Shown piece by piece: positions 23,378 to 31,200 of a stretch of 50,734 nucleotides of DNA. The DNA comes from Treponema sp. (lineage in GTDB: Bacteria; Spirochaetota; Spirochaetia; Treponematales; Treponemataceae): contig JAFUFU010000033.1 of assembly GCA_017469785.1 (NCBI GenBank), positions 1 through 50,734 of the forward strand, written 5' to 3'. Numbering within the stretch: position 1 is the stretch's first letter; the number at the start of each line of letters is the position of its first letter. Under the pieces are notes generated by a model that was given only the letters and a program-made list of their open reading frames with translations, made no database searches and had not been told where the DNA came from. A program made the position numbers and the translations under genes.

Positions 23378-24127
23378 TCATTCAAAGTTTTTTTTCACTT
23401 CCTCAATTACGCTTTCCGTGAATTCCGCAGTCTCTTTTTCAATCAGCATTCTCGGCATCGTGTGGGCAATCTCAAAGCTTGCGAGTTTGTGAGGAAGTAC
23501 TTTTCCTTTCGCGGCGTTTCCAGAAAGCTCGATTCCTGATTCTGAATCCTGCACGACAAGGCATCCGGCGAAAGACTTGTTCTTTTCGTTCGGTTCCTTT
23601 TTCGTGATTACTAGGATGATTTTTCCGTCAACGCTCACGATGTCGCCTCGGTCGGGCGTGAATTCTTTGAGGCTCTTGATTTCTCCCTCGCCGTCCGTGA
23701 AGAATTCTGTAGGGTCTGTCGCATCGCAGGCGGCGCGTATGAATGTGGGCGTTGGATTTGAGCGGTATGCCACGAAGATGTTGTAGGCGTTCAGCTCTTC
23801 GAGCGAGTATTTTTCGGCGATTGTCTTGTAGTCGTACCTGTGAGCTTTTACATACTTGCTCGGATTTTTGCAGTTCCACTGCGGAATCAAGACAGGCTCG
23901 TAGGGAAGTTTTTCGTCGGTGTAGAATAGCCATTCGACGGGTGAAATCAGGTGGCACATCGAGGCGATGATTTTGTATGTGGGGATTTGCTCGCCGAGCG
24001 CAAGTCGGTAGACGGCGGAGTGGGTGAAGCCGTTGTCCATGCACCATTTTCGGAGTTTCCGCTCTTCGATAAGTTTGATGAGTTTTTCCTGCGCGTATGT
24101 CATGCGCTCTGGTTTCGCTTTGAGCAT
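23378..24127 (-). CDS. HTH protein with MazF/PemK-like C-terminal domain
   Basis: Residues 8-60 (KLIKLIEERKLRKWCMDN, GFTHSAVYRLALGEQIPTYK) look like a helix-turn-helix of the Cro/XRE type. Residues 155-249 (DRGDIVSVDGKIILVITKK, N, then GCLVVQDSESGIELSG and ASFEIAHTMPRMLIEKE) resemble the beta-barrel of MazF/PemK, which are mRNA interferases or their inactive relatives. Usual MazF catalytic residues cannot be confirmed by eye. The start follows TAGGAG. It lies 80 bases upstream of the hipA-like gene on the same strand, with no terminator between them, so it may act as the HipB-equivalent repressor. Alternatively it is a stand-alone regulator. Confidence 0.6.
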   Translation of the reverse strand: MLKAKPERMTYAQEKLIKLIEERKLRKWCMDNGFTHSAVYRLALGEQIPTYKIIASMCHLISPVEWLFYTDEKLPYEPVLIPQWNCKNPSKYVKAHRYDYKTIAEKYSLEELNAYNIFVAYRSNPTPTFIRAACDATDPTEFFTDGEGEIKSLKEFTPDRGDIVSVDGKIILVITKKEPNEKNKSFAGCLVVQDSESGIELSGNAAKGKVLPHKLASFEIAHTMPRMLIEKETAEFTESVIEEVKKNFE

Positions 24128-24222
24128 GTTCAGCTCCTAAAAAAATAAAAATCAGGTCATAAAATCTGAAATTCAATATTCAGACAAATACAAATAAAAA
24201 ATAACAGTTTTACTCTTTTGCT

Positions 24223-24927
24223 TCAAGCCTCATTTTCTGAAATCATGGCAATCACCCTGTCTTTCCAGGCAAAATGAATCGGCTCCAGAAGCTGACAGGA
24301 GAGCGTGGTGAATGTCTTTTGCTCCGTCTTGCTCAGCCTGGAGTAGACTTTGTGCGCCCTTAGGATTACGGTCTGCTCTGGATTTTGGAACGAGAGGCGT
24401 ATGCAGAAAGTCTCTTCTTTTTTGATGAACGGCGTTTCGACTGTTATCACGCAGATTCCGTGGACGCTTGCATCCAGCACGACGCACGGCTGCAGGAGTT
24501 TTACGCCCTGAAGGAAAATCTCCTGCTCCAGTTTTGAAAGCCCGAACTTCCTTGCGTTTTCCTTTCCGATTTTGATTCTGTTTTCTTTTCTTCTGCCGAA
24601 GGTTTCGTATTTTTCTTCCATGTCGCGGATGATTTTATAAAATGCGCTGAGTCGGTCAGTCGCGGCATTTTCCTCAGGACACACGCAAATCCAGTTTTCT
24701 CCGAAATCTTTTATTTCTGCATATAGTACGCTCGTCATTTCCTCACGCTCGAACAGGACGGTAACTTCAGCTATCTCTCCGATTCTAAGGTTTTGTGCGT
24801 TCGGAAGCGTAAATGTCCATAATCCTTTTTCAACCCTGTCGAGGTGGCAGAGAATGTCCCTGCCGTCTTTTTCGAGCGAGAATGAATTTACTTTCAGGTG
24901 TTCCAGCAGTTCCTTCGTGATTTTCAT
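24223..24927 (-). CDS. PilZ-domain protein (c-di-GMP receptor)
   Basis: PilZ domains bind cyclic di-GMP and adjust motility, adhesion or secretion. The 234-residue product carries both signature motifs: RxxxR as R113-K-E-N-R117 and DxSxxG as D152-A-S-V-H-G157. A C-terminal beta-barrel region and an N-terminal YcgR-like segment (residues 1-90) are also present. It is full length for the two-domain spirochaete type. Its start overlaps the stop of the upstream 169-residue gene by 4 bases (ATGA), so the pair is co-translated. The presence of such a gene on a mobile element suggests it may tie host surface or motility state to transfer; that is inference. Confidence 0.82.
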   Translation of the reverse strand: MKITKELLEHLKVNSFSLEKDGRDILCHLDRVEKGLWTFTLPNAQNLRIGEIAEVTVLFEREEMTSVLYAEIKDFGENWICVCPEENAATDRLSAFYKIIRDMEEKYETFGRRKENRIKIGKENARKFGLSKLEQEIFLQGVKLLQPCVVLDASVHGICVITVETPFIKKEETFCIRLSFQNPEQTVILRAHKVYSRLSKTEQKTFTTLSCQLLEPIHFAWKDRVIAMISENEA

Positions 24928-25433
24928 TGATATTTCCTTTTTTGCATTGCTTTAAGGTCATTTTTGGTGAGCTTCAGAAGCTTCTTTTTGGTGAAGCATT
25001 CCCACAGAAAGGCTATGTCGCTCCGGTGCGCACCTTCCTGCTGAATTAGGGCGGCGATTTTGTACCAGAAAATCAGCGGCAGGCTGAACGCTTTATGATC
25101 GTCGCCCTGTTCAGCGGTGAGTATGTGAATCACCCGCTTCAAGTGGTCTACTTTTCTTCCCCGTGCGGTGAAAATTAGGCAGAGCTTTTCGTTTACGCCC
25201 GGAAGCGTTACCGCCTCGCCGTCCTTTTCGTTCTGCCAGCCCGTCACGATGTACGCCCTGCGGAAGCCGGTGAATGTGTAGAAAAGCGTGAAGACCGTTC
25301 CTCCGCCGAACTTGAAATGCACGAAAGCGGAGTCATCGTCAACATGCGGGATGTCGATGAGCGAGCCTTTCGCATAGAGCGAGTATGCGAGTTTCTTTGA
25401 GTAGGGAATATCGACTGTGACATTGTACCTCAT
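24924..25433 (-). CDS. protein of unknown function coupled to the PilZ gene (169 aa)
   Basis: The product (MRYNVTVDIPYSKKLAYSLY...) has no signal peptide or membrane helix. Its first 100 residues look beta-rich (VHFKFGGGTVFTLFYTFTG, RRAYIVTGWQNEKDGEAVTL) and could form a second PilZ-like or SH3-like barrel, but the RxxxR and DxSxxG motifs are absent. The C-terminal part is helical and Lys-rich. It shares an ATGA overlap with the PilZ gene, which suggests that the two proteins act together. I do not recognise the family. Confidence 0.6.
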   Translation of the reverse strand: MRYNVTVDIPYSKKLAYSLYAKGSLIDIPHVDDDSAFVHFKFGGGTVFTLFYTFTGFRRAYIVTGWQNEKDGEAVTLPGVNEKLCLIFTARGRKVDHLKRVIHILTAEQGDDHKAFSLPLIFWYKIAALIQQEGAHRSDIAFLWECFTKKKLLKLTKNDLKAMQKRKYQ

Positions 25434-25492
25434 GCAATAATTCTAGCAGTAAAATTTTGAAATAACAATATTAAAAATTATACAAAATTCTA

Positions 25493-25521
25493 TTGATATA
25501 TCCAAATCTATGCAATAAAAT
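25493..25521 (+). promoter_or_regulatory. promoter of the 25.6 kb accessory operon
   Basis: TTGATA (25493-25498) and TAAAAT (25516-25521) are 17 bases apart. About 140 bases of leader follow before the first start codon. The leader can form two hairpins, TTTTCTT/AAGAAAA (25580-25600) and CATCTG/CAGATG (25602-25630), placed just before the ribosome site. Confidence 0.5.
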
Positions 25522-25663
25522 ATTGTTGCCAGTACAACTGACTATTTCCTTGTGGAAATATGAATTTTGCGAGAAGAAATTTTCTTTACCCGTAAGAAAA
25601 TCATCTGTTCGGACTCTCCTAGGGCAGATGAAACTTCCCGCGCAATCTAAAGGAGGTATCTTT

Positions 25664-26467
25664 ATGGCAGATACCCAGAATTTAACAATTTCCAAACAAG
25701 ACTGGAACGGTGCCTATGTTCCCAAGCACACCGCAAAGCTCATCAAGGCCGGAATCGAAAACGAGACCGCTCCCTTCCTTCCTAAGCCGCAGGACATCGT
25801 AAGAAACGGCGAGACATCACTTACATTTAAAATGTCACCGGAGCTCATTTACAACGCTAATACAGGATTTGCCCTGGACGCGAAGGACATGATTCCCGTC
25901 CTGCTCACCAAAGCGGAGAAGGGCTATGAATCAAATGTTGTCGGCACGAAAAAATCTATGGACAACGCAAAGACTTCAATCAAGGCTGACGAAAAAGGTG
26001 TCTGGTACAACTTCAAGGGAAAGAACGGCGAATTCCATCATTCCGCATATTTTTTTCCTGAGCAGGCAGAACAGCCGGAACGTCTGAAAGAATTTGCCCA
26101 GGGCAACATCAAGCAGAAGCAGAATCTCTCGAACGAAACAATCAAAATCGAATCTGCTGATGCAACTGAATATCTCGCCGCCTATGTTGCCGCCTGCAAG
26201 AGCGGGGCAAAAGTCGAAGTTTCACCTGAAATCGCAGAGCAGTTCAAGCAGAACATTCTTGCCGTGGCGGACAATGAGCTGGTTAAAACAAACGCCATGA
26301 AAAATCCGAACATTCCCAAGATGACAGACCTTCTTTCAAATGTTGAAAAAAGAGCAAGCGAAATCGTGAAGTCCCGCGAAAAAGAGCTTGGAATCGGTCA
26401 GGAGCAGAAAGCTCAAGGCTTCAAGCCGAAAGAAAACAAACGCAAGCCTGTCGAAATGTCCCGATAG
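25664..26467 (+). CDS. ArdC-N-like accessory protein (267 aa)
   Basis: I take the ATG at 25664 after AAAGGAGG; the frame upstream is just open. Residues 10-140 run PKHTAKLIKAGIENETAPFL, then FKMSPELIYNANTGFALDA, a KKSMDNAKTSIKADEKGVWY segment and HHSAYFFPEQ. The outline (short helix, N-E/Q-T-x-P-F motif, later Asn-rich G segment, Tyr-Phe-Pro end) recalls the ssDNA-binding N-terminal domain of ArdC-type antirestriction proteins, and the N-E-T-A-P-F-L part matches N-Q-T-L-P-F-F in the 27315-28262 product. The C-terminus is Lys/Glu-rich. A strong terminator follows. The ArdC assignment is tentative. Confidence 0.5.
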   Translation: MADTQNLTISKQDWNGAYVPKHTAKLIKAGIENETAPFLPKPQDIVRNGETSLTFKMSPELIYNANTGFALDAKDMIPVLLTKAEKGYESNVVGTKKSMDNAKTSIKADEKGVWYNFKGKNGEFHHSAYFFPEQAEQPERLKEFAQGNIKQKQNLSNETIKIESADATEYLAAYVAACKSGAKVEVSPEIAEQFKQNILAVADNELVKTNAMKNPNIPKMTDLLSNVEKRASEIVKSREKELGIGQEQKAQGFKPKENKRKPVEMSR

Positions 26468-26478
26468 GGCATGTCTTT

Positions 26479-26508
26479 CCGCTCGTCAGAAATGACGGGC
26501 GGATTTTT
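26479..26508 (+). terminator. intrinsic terminator after the first accessory gene
   Basis: CCGCTCGTCA and TGACGGGCGG pair (one mismatch) around the tetraloop GAAA and are followed by ATTTTT. It lies 12 bases after the stop, making the first gene of this operon a possible separate, more abundant transcript. Confidence 0.8.
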
Positions 26509-26525
26509 ATGAGGAGTGATTCTTT

Positions 26526-27311
26526 ATGGCTAAAGATTCAGAAGATACAGATTTTAATTTACGGATGCAGTTGTACAAAGAAACTGAAGAAATCATAGAG
26601 CGAAAGAATCTTCAGAATGTTTCTTTGATGTCTGACCTCTCTGATGTGCTTGAAAACGGCGAGGTAATCACACGGAAAAATCCTGCTCTGGACGGCGAAG
26701 TTCGTGTAAAACGCGGCGGAATGAATGAAGGTCTTGTGCATCTTATTGACCACAGAATCCGAGAGCGTGTGCTTAACAAGAATGTGCAGATGGACGAGGA
26801 GCAGGCTAAAAAAGAGACAGCCGCCGTTCTGTTCCTTGCGATTGACAACATCGACAAAGCTCCGGCTGTGAAAGAAGCAAACGGACATTATGCGGTCTAC
26901 AACAACGGAATAAAAACTGTAATCGGAAAAGATAAAAACGGAAGGTATGTCGTTACAGGTTACGATAACAAACAGACAGAAAAAGAAGCGACGGAATCCA
27001 TAAACGCGGTAATCGCGCAGTATGGAAACACGCCTGAGTTTCTCGGCATATACGCTCAGGTGGGAGCCGTCATTGCTTCCTACAACATATTACCACAATC
27101 TCACGAAAAAGCAAGCCAAGAAGCTGCCTCAGTTCCAAAAACTCAGTACAACGAGCTTGCGAAGGAATACAACGGACTTCTCAAGGAGTACGACGAGAAC
27201 ATCAGGGACTACAACAAGCTGCTTTCGGCATACAACCAATCTCAGGAAGAAAATCGAAATCTAAAAAATCAGATTCAATCAAATAGCAAAAACAAATCAA
27301 TCGAGAGGTAA
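26526..27311 (+). CDS. coiled-coil accessory protein, paralogue of 17395-18249
   Basis: The 261-residue product is soluble-looking. Residues 80-180 (AAVLFLAIDNIDKAPAVKEA, RYVVTGYDNKQTEKEATESI, NAVIAQYGNTPEFLGIYAQV) align with the virB4-adjacent protein, and both end in a coiled coil (here QSQEENRNLKNQIQ). The ATG at 26526 follows GAGGAG. The next gene starts 3 bases after its stop, and its ribosome site lies inside this gene's last codons. Two paralogues in two separate operons suggest related adaptor roles, one with the T4SS and one with the accessory or antirestriction set. The family is not recognised. Confidence 0.65.
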   Translation: MAKDSEDTDFNLRMQLYKETEEIIERKNLQNVSLMSDLSDVLENGEVITRKNPALDGEVRVKRGGMNEGLVHLIDHRIRERVLNKNVQMDEEQAKKETAAVLFLAIDNIDKAPAVKEANGHYAVYNNGIKTVIGKDKNGRYVVTGYDNKQTEKEATESINAVIAQYGNTPEFLGIYAQVGAVIASYNILPQSHEKASQEAASVPKTQYNELAKEYNGLLKEYDENIRDYNKLLSAYNQSQEENRNLKNQIQSNSKNKSIER

Positions 27312-27314
27312 AAA

Positions 27315-28262
27315 ATGGCAGATTTCTATTCGGACTTTCACGGCTCATTCGGGCTTACGGCAGAACAATATTTTTACAAGCAGGTTTTCGATGCCTTCAA
27401 GGCGAACACCGAGAATCAGACATTGCCCTTTTTCAACAAGGACTTGGACAAAATCCCGCGGGAACTTTCCACCGGCAAAATCATCAACAACGAGAACTCA
27501 ATCGCTCTGGAGCAGATTGCGAGCAAGAACGGCTATTCGTCAAATCTCTGGATTTACGGCGACGAGTTGAACAAGTTGCAAAAGGAAGTCGGAAATCTTT
27601 ATTACAAAAAAGGAACGCAGCCTGCGCTCTGCCTTACAAAGTATTTCGGAGCGACACACCTGAACGAGCAGGACTTGAACATAGCCGAGGGCGGAAGCAA
27701 AAAGCGTGAGCAATATCTTTACAACCTTGACTGTCTTGACGAGAAAAGCCGCCAGAAAGTCCTCAAATATTATGAGCTTGCGAATGAAGCTGACAGAAAA
27801 TACACGGAGTCAAATTTCAAAGCATTCCGGGCGAATTGCAACAATGTGAAAGAATCTCCGGAAGCAAAGATGAAGATGAAAACGGCTCGCGAGCGGTCGT
27901 TGGCGGCGAGCCAACAGGGCGGGATGAACCTAAGCATGATTACGCAATGTCATTATCTTCACAACCTGTCGAACGCGGTAGGAAAGCCCAATGACATTCA
28001 TTTCGGATTGCAGAATCCTGCCGCACAAAGACAGTGCTATGAAACTTGCAGGCAATTTTCCCAAAAAGTTGAGAACGACGGAATGAAACCGCAAGTTGCT
28101 GGAAAAATGCTCTGCACGGCGCTGAACTCTGGCACTGAATTTCAGCGGATTTCAGTGGCCAAAGGCTACAACCTAGAGAACGCAAAGAAGATTGAGGAAC
28201 TAAAAGTGGCCGAGGCAAACAGAAACAAACCGTACAGAAGAAGCGGCGGAGTGAGCTACTAA
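27315..28262 (+). CDS. ArdC N-terminal-domain-like protein (315 aa)
   Basis: The order of motifs in the first 130 residues fits the N-terminal ssDNA-binding domain of ArdC antirestriction proteins: KANTENQTLPFF, then GKIINNENSIALEQIASKNG, a YSSNLWIYGDELNKLQ segment, KKGTQPALCLTKYF and an N-terminal Tyr-rich helix. The zinc-protease half with HExxH, present in full ArdC, is absent; the C-terminal half is a different helical, Gln/Asn-rich region. It would bind the entering single strand or guard it from host enzymes if the family assignment holds. The gene lies between the coiled-coil paralogue and the giant polyvalent gene, in one operon. Confidence 0.55.
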   Translation: MADFYSDFHGSFGLTAEQYFYKQVFDAFKANTENQTLPFFNKDLDKIPRELSTGKIINNENSIALEQIASKNGYSSNLWIYGDELNKLQKEVGNLYYKKGTQPALCLTKYFGATHLNEQDLNIAEGGSKKREQYLYNLDCLDEKSRQKVLKYYELANEADRKYTESNFKAFRANCNNVKESPEAKMKMKTARERSLAASQQGGMNLSMITQCHYLHNLSNAVGKPNDIHFGLQNPAAQRQCYETCRQFSQKVENDGMKPQVAGKMLCTALNSGTEFQRISVAKGYNLENAKKIEELKVAEANRNKPYRRSGGVSY

Positions 28263-28290
28263 AACGGGAAAAACACGAGGAGATAATTTT

Positions 28291-31200
28291 ATGGAACTCG
28301 AAATTTTCAAATCATCTTATGGATATTACAATTTGCGCACGAATGGCGGAAGGCCTACAGAAGAAATGGTCAGCTACCTCAAAGAAAACGGCTACCGATG
28401 GTCACGGAACAACAACTGCTGGTATCCGGCGACGAGCGAGGCAAAAGAGAAAAACCTTCACGACGATTTTGCCGTAAAATTTCAGGAAAGGTTTTTCGAC
28501 AATGGCACAAAGGAGCAAATTGAAGATAGAAACGTTTCCGAACAAAAAGAAAATGATGTCGTTTCAGAGAAAATCACACAGCTCGAAGAAAAACAGGTGC
28601 AACTCCAGTCACTCATTGATGAATTGTTGGCGGAGCGCAAGCGTGACAAAGAAAAAATTGCTCAGCTTGAATTTGAAGTTGCAAATAGCCGCGCCAGCGA
28701 TGAGCAGGAAGCATTTTATACGCAGCAGGAACAGCAGCAGCTTGACGAGGAATCCGAGTGGGAACGCGAAAATTCCCTGACGGCTGATGAGGAAGCGGCG
28801 ATTGTCGCCGAAAGTCATGCAGAAGAAGAGCCAGCGGCAGAAAAACACTTCTTGCAGGCGCAGGAACACCCTGAACGCACGGCTCAGCCAGAAAGTGACT
28901 CTGTTGAAGTAAGCCCGGAGGAGCTTTCGGGTGCAAAGCGGATGCTCCCGATCGCACAGTATGTGGCAACGCTCCGTTTCTCGCAGGGTGAAGAAGGCGA
29001 CTTTTTCAAGCGGCAGATTAAGGACATTGCCGCAGCCGTCAAAAACGCACCGGTAATCGGCGGAACGGACGGAATGGAGCAGCACCCGATTGTTTTCCGC
29101 TATTTCCACCCGACAGGAAAGGAAACGCTTGTTACTGAAATCGGCGAAAACGGCGAGGCTTACGGCTTTCAGTGTCTGAACGGCGACTATGAGATGGCGG
29201 AATGGGGCTACCTCAATCTGGACGAGATAAAGAACATTCCAGGTATGGAGATGGACTATCATGTGCCGGAAGAAATGAGCGTAGAACGCTGGCTGTATCA
29301 GGAAAACCCCGACCAGTTCCCGCAGTATGCGAAGTTCGCGGAAAATGAAAAAACAAAACTCATTTCATTTACGCTGTACCAGATAAAGGAAGCCGCAGAT
29401 GAACATGCGACGGAAGCGGAACTGCGGGACGTGCGATTTGCAGGCTACAATGACATCAAGCACCGCCACCACGATGTAAAGCGCGAGCGGTACAATAAAG
29501 TATATCAGTCAAATCTTTCCGAACAGGGGATAACTGGAAATCTTGCTGACAAAAAAGTCGCCGAAATGATAGCGGAAAGAATCTTTGATGATTTCAATGC
29601 AAAAATCCCCGCTGACTTTCATGGACACTCGCTTTCCGTGAGCGACATTATCGTGATGGAGCAGGACGGTAAGAAATATCCTTTTTTTGTGGACGGTTTC
29701 GGCTTTGTTTCCGATGCAATTGACCTTGAGCAGTTCATTGAAGATGACCAGGAACTGTATGCAAAATCTCCGCTTGCAGGTCTTACGAGCGAGGAAAAAG
29801 GTATGATTTTTCAGGGGCTTTGGGAAGCCGAGGACAAGGGCTTGATGGATTATCACGAAGAATACTTCCCCGGCGACCGCTATCCAGCATATCCGGGAGA
29901 TATGTTCGTTGAAGAATATCTTTTGAACCACCAGAGCCAGTACGATTTTGCAGAGCTGAAAGAAACTTTCCTTGCAGAAGAGCCTGATGAAATCCTGATT
30001 GAAGCCGAAAACGGCGAAAAGATGACGCTGGATGAGCTTCACGCATGGAACGAAGAGCAGAAAATGCAAGAAGCCGATGATGAGCTTTCTGAGGGAAAGT
30101 CATTTGCAATGGAGCTTGCTCAGGACTTAGGAAACGAAGATTTCCTTATGAAACGGGCTTCTTACCGCTTCTTTGTAAAATCTACGGCGGAATTCGACGC
30201 ATTTGCAGACTTTGAGCCGGTCACAAATCTTTCCGCAGAAGAAGCCGTACGGCATTATGCTGAGCTCCAAGAGAAAGGCATTTCCTGCGGTATCGGCATT
30301 CACATTCCGAATGATTTTATCTTTAACGACCCCAATGGCGACGGCACAACGATTTTCATCAGGAATGATGAAGGAGTCGGCTCGTTCAGCATAATGGGCG
30401 ATTCCTTTATAAAGGACTTGAAATCTGCTGATGACCATGCGAAAAACCTTATTGCCGCATACACAGATTTACAGCAGGCGCTCATAAAAGCAAATGTGGA
30501 TTTTGAATATCCAGACTTCCTGGCTGAAAAGATAAGCGAGCTTTTTACGACAAATGCAGAACAGACAGAACATAAACCCGTAGAAATCTCTCCCGTTACC
30601 CTCGAAGAAATCCTCGGCGCGATGGACATGAGTCCAGTTGTAAGCGATGACGGAAAACTATTGGTGTTTGACCAGCTGCGCGATGAATACATTGACAACG
30701 GCATGGAAGACGATGACGGCAAGGCTGAATATGCCTTTAGCGATGCCGCAGACATATTTGCACGCCTTGACATCTACATCAACGACTATTTCATCCACGA
30801 CATGGAAGAACAGCTTGAAGCGGGCGGGGTAACGCTCAGAGGCGATGAGACGCTCGCTGATTTATGCGATTACGCGAAGAAACAGCTTGAAGCTGGAATC
30901 GAAACCGTCTCACAAGGCGAACTGAACCTTGCTATGGGAATCGTGAAGCCTGAAACGGTGATTATGCCTGAAGTAAACCATCGGACACCAGTTGAGAACA
31001 ATCGGCTAAATCAGGCTCTGACCCGTAACGAGTTTTTGAGCCATGAGAAAATCGAAGAAGATAATAGTCAACAAGATTTTAATTTTTTTCAATATAATGG
31101 GAATACTTATATTCCATTCCGTGCGTTCAAAGAAGCTGGTTCTCTTGAAAAATACAATAATGAAAATGAATGGATAACAATTGCGCATAATCTTGATTGG

